Source: Chrysomallon squamiferum (lineage: Eukaryota > Mollusca > Gastropoda > Neomphalida > Peltospiridae). Taken from it: a stretch of DNA of 64,000 nt. Location of the stretch: NCBI GenBank assembly GCA_012295275.1, contig CM022667.1:15513305-15577304 (forward strand), given 5' to 3'. The position numbers and the translations under genes were made by a program. Under the pieces are notes generated by a model, which worked only from the letters and a program-made list of their open reading frames with translations, was not told the DNA's origin and did not search any database. Below, piece after piece: positions 43,471 through 56,650 of the stretch; within the stretch, counting starts at the first letter, position 1; every line of letters begins with the position of its first letter.

Positions 43471-46400
43471 TCAACTTTTTTTGTCCTCTTCGTACTGTAT
43501 TGAAGGGTATGTGAACTGGTGCAAATCTTCATGAAATATTTCTTCTGGTATTTCCTCATCTGCATCTTCAGGCATCCATGTAGGCATGGGAAGAGGTGTT
43601 TTAGGTTTCTTTAAGGGCAGATTTGTATCATAGACTCTGACCATGGTGTGGCAGGCCCCAGGCACACTTGGTCCATGCACGTATAAGATGTTGTATTTTG
43701 TGTTGATTCTCCAGATCTTAAACAAAATAAATATTATGTTAAAGTGATAAGATTTAATATAAAAACAGTCTAAAAAAAACACTAAATTCATTCAGGATAC
43801 CTCCGAATGTTACTTTATTTTTGCTTGTAGTAATCTTTTAGAATAAATATCAATCACAAGAAAAAAGATTTAATATTCAAGATGGCTGACATTTTCTCAT
43901 TTTTATCACATTATATTGCTTGCTTACAGCAAAACTGCAATTGTTCTAATTTTAATTTTTGAGAAATCAGAATTGTATTGTTTTCAAATTATCTTCAAAA
44001 TCAGGTTCTTTGTCAGTCATGATTATTTTCTGCTATACTTTTATTTAAGTTTGATTTTATTTGGTTCATTCTCCAGTAAGATTATACCATGGAATAAACA
44101 ATGAGCCACACATCTCAAAATTGAAATTTTTGATATAAAGAGTTTGTTTACTAAGCACTGTACTTCATATATAATGCTGATTTATTTAGAAGGTGACCAT
44201 ACTCATACTGCAAAGATTTATTCAGTCAAGTAGGGTATCTTCACTAATTTCTTTTGTAATACAAAATGAATATGTCACGATAAATGAGAATATGTCAATC
44301 TTTGTCCACCCTCTTCAGCTTGTTGTTTTATTCTTGAACTTACACAATCATTTAGAAGTATAAAACATGTATTCAGACCATTAGTTCAAGCTATCACATA
44401 TCCCATTTTTTCATTTTAAATCTTCATTATTATATTTTAGTTCAATCTTTGTTATGAAACAAGAAGTGATTAATACCTTTTAATTAGTCACATTACCTGA
44501 ATTCAGAAAACTAACATGTATTTAAATACTGGAAAAGTATAATAATAATTTTTATGACATTATACTGCTTGCTTACAGCAAAACTTTTTACAACCTCTTA
44601 CTATTTTGGATTATTATTTTTATTTTTTTTTTTTTTTTGGGGGGGGCAGTCAAACCAAAATTTCTATAATTATGAAAAAAACAACAAAGATATGTTCTAT
44701 TGTTGTTATTATTAAACACAAACAGAAATCTAGGAAATCACTTACCCGTAATCCCCTTAAAACTTTCCAGTCATCTCCCATGTGGCCTGGCATTCTCTTG
44801 CCTTTCCAGATCCTTCCAGGATCCTATAAAAACAACGCCGCAACACTTTTTTCAAAAATTAAGTTCAAAATAAGAAATCAGTTGTAAGTTCATTATAAAG
44901 CATCGAAACATTCTCCAGTGTAATGTACCAAAATATTCTCCAGTGTAATATAAAAATGCAAAAACAATTATAAAGGTTTATGTTTGCAGAATAACATATT
45001 AGTTACAAAATATCTTAAAGATTCTGAGAAAATGGAACTCGGTGGTGTATAAATATGAAAATTCATTATTTAATTCAATGTAAATATTTGTATTCATCTT
45101 ACCCCTCCTCCACCTGAGGCTCCCATTTTTCTGTGTGCTTTGGTTACACCATGTGACGCCCCCATTCCCTTCATACCCCACCTCTTGACCACGCCTTGGA
45201 AACCATAATCAATACTGCAAATGAAAAAATAAACAAATTAAATTATATATATATAATGTATACACATGTACATGTGTTTGTGTGTCTGAATCAAATTAAT
45301 ATTAAATAAACTTAGTTATATAGAAAGATAAAAAGTTGTTTAATAAAAGGAGATAGATACATACATACACATTTCACAGACAGACACCTATACAAACAGC
45401 GAGAGAGAGAAACAGTCAGGGATGAATAAAACAAAATGAGTTACATATTTCAGTGTTTCTATCATAAAACCTAAACAATTATACTACAGCATATTTTTTT
45501 TTTTTTTAAATACTGGAAATAACTCTTCTTTCACTATTTTAATAATTATGAATTTTATGATCAAATATATTCTGTGTAATACAGAAATATCCTTACGTTC
45601 TTGCTTGGCAGTCGACATAGTCCCCAACTCTGAAGTGCAAAGCATTGAGTGGCGTGCCTGGAATTTTAAAACAGCATTATCTACACACGTGTAACTATTA
45701 CATTTAGTCATGACACAGTAAAAATGTTTAGCATAAGTAAAGGCTTAACATCCTACCATTGGATCCATGACAAGTGCCATGGTTGTTGGCCTACATACTT
45801 GCCATGGTGCCTCAAAACCGGCACAATCTCCACAACAAGTAGAACTTGTGGTTATTTTACCTGACTTGCCTCTGTGCCACTGCCATAAATCACACCAATT
45901 TGCTAACTATGTCTAATGAAAACCATTAAAAAACATGTATTTCCTGGCATTTTTAAAATGTTTTGCATTACAACTTCTACCAAAAGATCAATTCTCAACT
46001 CCACAAGGCAGCATTGTGTTTGCAGCCACATCTGCTTAACTGTGTGATACCTCACAGAACAAGGCCCGTATTATAAGTACAGTATTCCTTCGCTATTCGT
46101 GGGGGTTACGTTCTTTACCCCCCCGCGAATAGCGAAAAACCGCGAATATTGGATGCAGTTTTAAAACGTCTATTATGAGATTATATACAGTACTAAATGC
46201 TTCCCAAACACTTTCTAAAGACACTCTTACTCATTAATACAGTAATAAAGTAATATTGCATGCAGTTATGTATTTCACTAATGTAGTAATGATAATGTAA
46301 ACACATTTTAATTTTGTACTGAAACAATATTTTAATCAGAAAGAAACGTAAGTACAGGAGGACAGTAACACCGATAGCATAGTTACCCATACTGTATTAA

Positions 46401-49400
46401 AATAAAGTCATTTTCTATGCGTACAACATATGTATTAGAATTGACAGAAAGTGGAACAAATTTAAAGGCAAACAGACAGATAAATACAGTACGCACAGTT
46501 CAGGTAATAATAATACAATTCAGTAATAATATGCAATTAAAAACATTATTAATACACGGTCACAAAAAATATGCACTGTATATACAGTGTATGCATTTAT
46601 AAAAAAAATACGTACTGTATTGCAATAATAATTGAAAAAATTTGATATTGTTTGTGCGGTTTACCGAGCATTTGTTTTTATGACGTTATGACGCTCGCCT
46701 GGTATACCAGCATACAATGCGATAGGGTTAAGAGCCTAACCCGCGAATATACGGGGCCGCGAATGGGGAACCGCGAATAGGTGAGGGTATACTGTACTTT
46801 ATCATACATGTTACACATAATATTACAGTTTAAAATGTGTGCCAACAAGGAATTAACTATTCACATAAAGTAATACCTGGTTGTAGTTTGGCATCATCAG
46901 TTATAATAAAACGGGTCAGTTTTCTTTTTGGAGGAACACCTGCCTCCTCAAACAGATTGTTGTAAGATTTAGCAAACTGAAATCAAGTGAAATGAAGTAA
47001 GTGAAACTTGTGAAAATAAAATAAAATGTTTACAATAACAAAATACTGTAAAACATAAAATATTAGTTTCTTCAAACAGAATGTAAAATATTTGGAAAAC
47101 TGAAAACAAATATAATCCTTATGTGGAAAAAAGAAAAATGTTTTCTGTAAAGAAACAAAATATCGAAAAACAAAACATCAGCATCTTCTAAAAGATTGTT
47201 GTTAGATTTAGCAAACAGAAATTAAGTAAAATGCAGGAAATGAAACTTGTCAAAGTAAAATAAAATGTTTACTGCCAAAATAATTAATCATTTCAAAACA
47301 ATGAACTTCTGCAAAGAATGAAAAGTTAAATGAACCATGGACACAATATAATTAATGTACCTGATAAATTTATTAGTTACATTTCTTAATTTATATAACC
47401 TTTTTTTTTTCTTCTTTTTTGTCATGATGAGTTGAAGTTAATAGCTGTTTAACAATATTATGTCAACACAACCTTTTAACATTAATATTTTTTTTAAAAA
47501 TTATGATGATGTCTTAGAGATAAAGCCTTATTCCATCACACCTATGTTTCACATACCAGGAAATTGCTTGTCTTTTCTTTTCTACTTTAAATTTCAAAAT
47601 GGGATCAGACTTTTGTCAAATTGCTTCATTTTATCTGATTCAGAAAGATCTGGGCATTTATGTAATTATAAGATTTCTCAAAACAAAAAAATAAACAAAA
47701 GATGAATTAAACTATTTTGAAATGTGATCAATTTAATTACCATCCTGGGATCACTGCTGAGAGCACCTACTACAACTGATCCATATTTTGTACCCCACCA
47801 AGGTTTCCACCCCCCAGTTTTGACAAATTCTTCAGGTGGAGTGTATCTGATAACATGATTGTCCAATACCTGAAAATAAACAAAATAATAAATAAAAATT
47901 AAATTATTTTAAAATTATCTGTGCTTGAAAGAAATCAATATATATTTTGATAATTATTTTTAGCATTATTATATCAAAGAAGAACTTTATTTTATTCTTA
48001 TTAATGTCCAAGCAAGGTATCTTTAATATTACTTACTTATATATAGCAAAAAGTACAAAAATATCTTTGATACACCAATCTCGATTTGGATATAAATAAG
48101 AAGGTTAACTAAGAAGAACATTAAGTTAAGTTCATCAGTATTTAGTTTATGTGGCAAAAAGTTGTAAATATTAACAGATTAAAAATTTGATTTCATTAGA
48201 GTTTATTTTTGTTTCTTTGTTTCTTTGATAACATTAAAAGATGTTTTTCTAGGTACAGAGACTGTATATATAATGAGAGTATTTGAAACTCTAAATAAAA
48301 ATAAACTAACCTGTAACAGTGTTGTGTAGAATTTGTAACCATCTTTAGTCCACTGAGGAACAACACCAATCTTTACAGCTAAAACCCCAACTCGCTTTGT
48401 TCTGAAATTGAAAACGTAAGTCAAAATATGACAGTCAGAATAAACATATGAATTTCATAGAAATGATAGATACAACTGAAATGTTTTTCAGAAAAACATC
48501 CACCTGACAAAGAAAGACAGAGGCATGCATTATCACTTTCTTATGACACGGTTTTGTACACATACATCACCATATCAACATTTCAGTTTTTTTGTTTCTT
48601 TTAGTAATGAATACCTATACATAATGACATGCTGTCACATAAGAATGGAAAAGTCAGCCATGATATATATTTAAAATTTTATTATATCTTTGTTATATTT
48701 TAATATAAGAGAAATGTTATTGCCAAAAAAAAAAAATTAAAATTAATTTTATGTTTGCTTTTGAAATAAGGTTATGACTATGCAATCACGGTTACTTTGG
48801 TGTGTATGTCCCTCGTTCCCATGGTGCATCTTTCAGTGGGCTGACTTCGTCTTTGTACCTATCTATCAGAACCTGGTCAAGAAACTGTTCATTCTCTGCT
48901 GTCAAAAACTGATCGGTTGCTGTTGGTTTTACGTGCACAAACCACGATGGAGGACCACCTGACCGCCGTCTTGACCTTGATGGCTGATAATTTACTAAAA
49001 CTCTGCAAAAAAAGATTAAAAAAAAAAAAAGAAGTCACATATTAATAGTATCTATTTCACACAATAATTATAGCTTTTGTATAAAAGCAAAGAAAACTGG
49101 ATTTTGGTTTTCAGTGATGTACCTAAGTTATCTGTTTTGTAGTTTTGATGTCCTGATAATCTGCAAAATTAAGCCTAATACTAAATCTGCAACAATTAAG
49201 CCTAACAAAGAGATTATAACTTTCGAGGTTACAATTAAACATGAACAGAATTAATATTGAAAGATGTTTTTGTATAACTATATTTATTAACTGACACATA
49301 ATACACATGATAATTCATTAACTGACACAGTTGTTTTAAGTCAAAATCATGATCATAATCATTAATAATAATAATAATCTGTGTTACAAGCTAGATGGAG

Positions 49401-49725
49401 TTACAATTAAGGAATTTAAATTCATAATAAATGATTATATGACTGTGAATAACAATATCTGAACAGCAGAACATGACTATTAATGCATTATATCCCATTT
49501 TAAATGATTTTTAGTTTTTCTATTTCATCCAAGGTTACATTACTGTGATTACAGAAAGTTGCATTACCACATTTTTATGTCATTATGTTTGTCATTTTTA
49601 AACAGACCGTTAAATATGTACTGAAATATTTTATACCTAGCACAATGACAGCTATCGAGCATTAATGAGCTACATATCGCATTAGAAGCTCTGCAGATCA
49701 CGTTTCCAATCTGCATGACAGCCAT
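43471..49725 (-). CDS. MRPL3: Mitochondrial ribosomal protein L3 (uL3m)
   Basis: Coding exons in transcript order: 49725-49637, 49002-48796, 48401-48311, 47869-47741, 46976-46877, 45657-45597, 45214-45103, 44823-44746, 43716-43471. All junctions are GT..AG and phase-consistent; 1113 nt give 370 aa (human is about 348). The first exon supplies a Cys/Arg-containing mitochondrial targeting-type leader. The body matches uL3m closely: [77 protein letters not shown]. uL3 sits near the peptidyl-transferase centre and nucleates assembly of the large mitoribosomal subunit. The acidic C-terminal tail ([16 protein letters not shown]) also matches animal orthologues. A MITE lies in the intron between exons 5 and 6. 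It is divergently arranged with URI1. Confidence 0.95.
46080..46794. mobile_element. Tigger/pogo-type non-autonomous element in an MRPL3 intron
   Basis: The left end CAGTATTCCTTCGCTATTCG and the right end, read on the other strand as CAGTATACCCTCACCTATTC, are imperfect terminal inverted repeats. A TA dinucleotide lies directly outside each end (46078-46079 and 46795-46796). CCGCGAAT motifs cluster near both ends, as in Tigger/pogo-like Tc1-mariner elements. The 715-bp interior has no transposase frame, so it depends on an enzyme encoded elsewhere. Confidence 0.75.
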
Positions 49726-50695
49726 TTTGTGATGTTTATATCATAATAAAAAATAATTGTTTTAAAAATACATATTTATGAACCGCTCAAAATTTATAAA
49801 ACGATAAAATAATAATTTTATAATATATATGGATATAATTTCATTAAATATCATTGCGTTAAAGACATGTTGAATTTTACACTCTATTTGTTATGTCTGA
49901 AGGGACGTAGAAAACATTCGTAACATTTCGGCTTCAGTTTCGGAATTATTCGCCATCTTCCGCTTCAGATGTTTGCGAACTTTCATGCTTGAACCTAATT
50001 TAAAAGGGAGTTAAAGAGATTTGGCAGTAGATGAAAGTCTTAGGTAATCGAAGGCTATAAAGCGAAAGTAAAAATATTGGTTATCGACTTTTTAAAATAT
50101 TATTTCGTAACAGAGAAATAAATAATATTATGCATTTGGCAAATTCTGCACGAAAAAAACACAAGTTACATGATAAATCACAAGTATTAAGTAATAAATG
50201 AAGTGTATTAAAAGAGATGGTGTCTCATAAAACTTAGACCTTGAATTTGTATTTAAGGCATCCTTTTACAATCCTTGACTCTTTCGAAATAATTACAACA
50301 TGAATTATAAGTATCAGATGAAGTATTAACAGAGATAAATATATGGTTTGTTATGACAGATACTGAGCTTTGGATTGCTTCTGAATAACTGCATTGCTTT
50401 GATAACAAACCTAATTTTAATTAATAAATAAATAAGGACATGTTTTATATCTAGTTATAAATATTATTTTTTAAATAACTTTATTGTCTTATATTTATAT
50501 TGTACATTATTGTTGTTTTTCTTCATTGATTAATTATATTATTGATTTAAAATTAAATATGTGTATTATTAAATCAACAGTAGTAGTAGTAAATTTTCGG
50601 TTTTGATTCCTTTTAGACCTATGTTATCTACGTTTTTGTTTTTTTTACATAGGTAACAACATTTGAAAGATACTGAATCCAAGTAGAAGTATAAA
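49726..50695. promoter_or_regulatory. Shared upstream region between MRPL3 and URI1
   Basis: The two start codons face away from each other across 970 bp. No obvious TATA box at either side was identified, as is common for housekeeping bidirectional promoters. AG at 50651-50652 (TTACATAG|GTAACAAC) could end a 5'UTR intron of URI1. Confidence 0.5.
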
Positions 50696-53600
50696 ATGAA
50701 CAAAGACAAACTTGCACGTTTAAGAGAGGAACAGGACAAGGCTGTGAGTGAAACTGATGAGAAAATAGAGCAATGGTTTGTTAATTTTACCAGAAAAACT
50801 AACTTTTATATATTTAATGTGAGAAAGATAGGTAATGATCAAAGATTAATAAACATATTAAGATTTCATTAGAAGTATGGTTGTCACTGCTATTATTATT
50901 TTATTAAATTTTAAAAAATTAATTTAATCATGACCCATTTATCCGGCCCAAATGTGGCCTTCATCAGCCCAGAGTTGGCACCATAAAGGCCAGGTGTGGC
51001 TGCCTTAGGGTCAGGTAAATTAATTTGTTAGAGAAGGAGATTATAAGATAAAAATACTTTAATTTTTTTAATATTAATTTTTACTTTTTTAACATTGATA
51101 AATGATTATACAAATGTTTTTTATTATAAGAATTGCTTAATGAACCAGGGGTTCCCAACTTTTATGGTCCAGATAACCAATTGCAAATTTTTAACCTGTA
51201 AATTTACCCTTATTCTGTTTGGTTCAGTAATTTCAGTTCACACTTCTGCTGTAACAAAACCATCAACAATGTGGAAATTTAAAATACCACTTTTAATATT
51301 CTTATTTTACAATAATAATAACAATAGCATATAACAATGTTATTGACTAATTTATGATATTAAAGGTATACTAGTAATCTAGAATCAACAGATACACTCC
51401 TGGAAGTAAATGTGGTGGTTGGTAAAAAAGTCATAGAAATAAGTCACAATTTATATATAATAAAATGAATGGGTTTGTAGAGTAATGAATGTGGCATCAT
51501 AGTATGCATGGGGTAATTGTTAATCTTATTTAGTAGGTCAATTAGGCTAGATTTATCAAAGAGGTTTCATACTGTGCAGGGGTGGTGACTTGTTAAACTT
51601 ATTAATTAGGATCAGTTAGGCAGGATTAAGGAAAGAGTCTTCATATTGTGCAGGGGTGATGCATGCATGTTTAGGATAAATTTAAACTAAGGGCTTCCTA
51701 TTGTAAATGATTTATAAAATGTCCCAGGATAAAATGTCCCAGGTTAAAATGTGTTTCACTATATGTTCTCCAGCTTGCTTTAGCATCAGAAGTATGTTTA
51801 ATATGGAAGTTATTCATAACAATAAGGGTGGTAACAAAATCTGTTACATGTATACCAAACATGCAACTCACAAAACTAAGTCGTGGTGGAAATGCATCAA
51901 AAGATCTAGTGGTAATTGTCAAGGTTCTGTGACAACAGACTGACAGAGAGAGCACCAGAAGCAGATAAGCCCCACAACCATGCTACAGATCAGACCCATG
52001 TCTGTGTCACCAAAGTATGCAACTCAATCAAAGATCAAGCTGCCTGTACCTGGGACATGCCAGGTCAGATCTTTGCCCAATGGTCTGAGCCAGCGTACTC
52101 TTCACAACCAACAGCCTAAACCACCAACATTAAAATCAAAGAACTTTAACAAAGAACTCTGACGAAATGTGTTTAATCTATCTTTCATTGCTAATATATT
52201 TCTTAATTAAACATTGTGACTTTTTACTTGTTTTTTTTTTTTTTTTTTGGCTGTGACTTTTTTTCCTAGATTCTTAAATCTACCCCAGCAAAGGAATCCT
52301 TGTTATGAACTGTAAATAAAAACTCAGTGCACATAAATCAGCCTTGTTAAATGAAAGGTGCTTATTGTAGATTTACTTTCTCAAAATTAGCTGTTTACCA
52401 AAGTTACTCAATTATTTTTTACCCAGACATTTTAGAATGAATATTTAACATCTCAACACATTTTAATGTTAATGCTTATTATATATCAAATATATAGTTT
52501 TGTTTTCAATGTAATAAAATTTTGTGTGGAGAATAACATATTAATTTTCAAGAGCTACTCTTACTAATTAGCAATAAAATAAGCTTTAAATATACTTTTC
52601 CATGAACAGGAGAAGGAAAACAGATAATTTGATGAACTGGCATTAGAGCATTGGTTGACACAATGAGCAGGATTGATCCTGCAGCCAGTGACATATAATT
52701 TCAGTAATCTTAATATTACTTAAAACTGATAAAATAAATAATTTGAAATTTTCATTTTATGAAATAGTTTAATTCAAAATGTTCATAGTTCAGGTAAAAT
52801 AAAATAAATGAAATATGTTTCCTTTGTATTAAATTAATTTACTTCCTTCATTTTAATTAAGTAATTTTATTTATGTGATACTGCTTTTTTTTAATTGTTG
52901 TTATTTGTATTCAAACATTTTGTTCTGGTTTTTTTTCTTTTTTTTTTTTTTGTTTTATTTAATCTTATGATTTAAAAACCTTTGTTTAAATTTATTTTCA
53001 GGAAAAAGTTCAAGACTGATTATGAAGCTGTGATAAAGAAACTTTCTACTTTACCTGATAGTCTATCACAAGATACTCTGGTAACTAAAATTTTTATTTT
53101 AATTTTAATTTTATTTTATTTGAAATATAGTTTTCTAGCATCTGTTCACAGTTCACAAAATAAGGGATGCTGTGTTCCATTAGTTATTTATTTACTTGTT
53201 TTGAAACTAATATTCACAAAAATTGCCCAAAATAAGCCAAATGATGGAGAAAGAAAGATCCAGTTTTCGAAAAGAAGATATTATCTTCAGCAATAGGAAA
53301 TACTTTGCAAAGAAAGAAATATTTTTTGCAAAAACACTCAAATCAACAATGGTTCACTTTTGTGACCTATATTTGGTTACTGGTGCTGGTTATGATTTTA
53401 TTAGCAGCAGTTTTAATCGGCCTGCTTGGGATTTCAGCTGTAATGTTGCCATGATATTTATAAATGTGTAAATTATTTGAATCATCTATTTTAATTTACC
53501 ATTTATTTTTCATTTATTGTATATATTTATTTGCCCTGTTTAGTTTTCATTTATTTTGCCTTTACTTTCCATTTGTTTTCAATTTACTTACCAGTTATTT

Positions 53601-55137
53601 CCATTTATTTCACATTAGTTTCCCATTTTATTTATTTGTTTGTCTGTTATGTTACCACTTCATTTCCTCATTTTCCTAATTACTGACTATCATTATCCTA
53701 TCTACAACTGACTATTAATATTTACTTGTTATTTATCTACAGGTGCAGTTCGGACCACTGGCTTTCATGCCTGGTCAGTTGGTTCACACGAATGAAGTAC
53801 TTGTGTTGTTAGGAGACAACTGGTTTGCTGAGAGGTCAGCTAAACAAGCCATTGACATCATCAAAAGAAGAGTCAAACGTGAGCAGCTTGGACATTTTTC
53901 TTAATGTGTGTAAATCATAAAAAATGACCTGTCACAGACTGATGTCACCTCACAGAGTTATCAGTCATTACTGATGTTTTAAAATTATCATCCTTATCAT
54001 TGTACTGAGAAGTGCATGGGTGCTGATATTCATATGCACAAACACGTGCATAACATTATTTACACATTTAAGCAATATACAGCATAGTCCAGTCATTACA
54101 GCTAGTTAAATGGGATATTTTATATGTTGATGTGAAGGATAAAGGATCCATTTTTTTGAGTTATTTCCTTTTCAAGACAAGTGCTCCTTGTTTAGTTTAT
54201 CAGATATTAGTTGTGTGGTTTTCCTGTCTGTGACTGTGAGAAGTTCATGTAATATAAATTTTGTGCATGTTTCTACTGCTTCCTTTCCTATCATATTAAA
54301 TCCTATTCCCATAAACATATATAAAGAACATGTTAGATAATTTACAACCACCCAAGGTTTAATGAGATCCAAGATAAACAAATGTGAATTAAATCATTTG
54401 GTCCCAAAGTAAACAAATGTTAATTAATCCTAAGGTAAATAACTGTTAATTAATTTGTTCAGTTCGGAGACCATTTTTGAATGGGTTATCAACTGATTTG
54501 GTAGCTAAAACCCCAAAGACTGAATGTTTATAGCAAATATAATATAGATCTTTTAAAATGTATTTTTGCCTTAATTACTTTTAATCCTGATGTCATGATT
54601 TTTAAAGAATAGTTTTAATTAAATTTGTTATTGTTATTGCAGAAATTGACCAGCAGTTGAACGATTTGCAGGAACAGAAAAAGCTACTGACACCTAGAAT
54701 GACCTTCACCTCTGAATTACAAGACTTGGCAGAGGTTTTCTTTTTCTCTTTCTCTTTATCTCCATAATATATCTGACAAGTTCCTTCCTTTATTTTTAGC
54801 TAACCGTTAATTTATAACAAAATTAAATTCATATATTCAATGTTATAATCTACTAATATGATGTTATTTCCATTTCTAGTCAGCCATTGTTTTAATCTTT
54901 GTACTGCAATTTATTTTCTCCCACAAGTTTAATATCCACCATGACTGTCCTCATCATCCTTTTCTTTGATATTTTGGATTCTGACTTACACTTTATTTAA
55001 AGCGAAATCTTAAGCAGTCACAGTTACAGTCTCTACAATATCGTATATTTTCACAGATGCAATATGTTCCATGGATGCTGTCTGTTGTCATGGTTCACAT
55101 TTTTGTCATTAGATGTAGATATATTCTTCTTCTTCTT

Positions 55138-55168
<31 letters not shown>

Positions 55169-55282
55169 TTATTATTATTATTATTATTTCTATATTATTA
55201 CTATTATTGTCATTCTTCTTATTCTGCTTTTTATTATTATTATTATTTTCATTATTATTAATATTACAATTATTACTATTAC

Positions 55283-55331
<49 letters not shown>

Positions 55332-56591
55332 ATTACTTTTATTATTATTATTACAGGAGCGAGGGGGAATGAAAGAAATAGTAGAAGAATATGACGAAGA
55401 GAAAGAAAAGAAATGGAGAGGTAAGAATGAATGAAGCTGTTTCTTCTCTTATTATGTAATGATTGACACAAAACATATTTTAAATAACAAGAAAAAAATT
55501 AACTTTTTATTTTTATCACAACACCAGTAAAACAAATTAGATATATCAATTTATGTTAGTGATTTATGGATATTTTATTTTTTGTTTACATATTGTTGTT
55601 ACTTTTTTTTAATTTCCATTGCTTACAAATGTTTATTTTTATCCTTTTATTGTTATATTTTTATTAGGATACATGGATAAACATAAAACAGTAACAAAAA
55701 AAAAATTTGAATGTGTAGCTAAATATCAAATAATGTGCACAGAATAAAGAACCTTAACTCTTTTTTAGAGTAAAATTATCTGAATTATATTACTTACCTC
55801 CCTTTTTGTATATGTAACATGTACATGCAGTACATGTAATGTGTGTGTTTGTGTGTGGGTGTACATATGTAAGAAATATGTAATATTTGAATGACTGTAA
55901 GTGTATACATACTTGCGTGTTTTTATATATTCATATATAATTTTTGTAAAAATATATATATATATATATATACAAAAATAATCTCTATATAGATATAGAT
56001 CTTGATATGCTCATTTGCATGCATATTTTCCACATTACTGTATGAATTACATTTTTCTCATAATAAACAGAGGAACATAGGATTAGAGTTCGAGAACATA
56101 AGAAGAAGATGAAGGAAGAATCGGAGAAAATAAAGTCATCAAAGAAAGACAGTCTGACAGACACAGAACTGTGGGCTAAGTTAGATGCACTGGAAAAGAT
56201 AGAGACTGAGAGGAAAGAATTAGAGAGGTTAGAATACAAACTGAAATACATTCTTAATTCTTCCTAGTGATTACTCAGTGTATCACATAACACCAGCCTT
56301 TACTACTAATAAAGTTTATTGTCAAGTCTGGTTTCACATTATACATAGAAATATAAAAAAAGAACACTGTATAGTGTAAGAAATAAGCATAGGTATATTT
56401 ATTTTGTTTGCAGAGTTGAAATTTTTTACTTAATGATTAAACACAGTAAATTAATAAACAGAAATTATTGCCATGAAGATTTCATTTTCTCATGTTAAAA
56501 ACAGAAAGGTCAAATAATGGAATATTCTAAGAAATAATAAGAATTTTATTAATCATTATTATTTGTGTTGTTATTATCATTATTATTATTG

Positions 56592-56650
<59 letters not shown>

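Noticed and set aside
53223-53471. 82-residue frame in URI1 intron 2
   Set aside because: No similarity to a known family is seen, and it lies within an intron whose flanking exon phases match without it.
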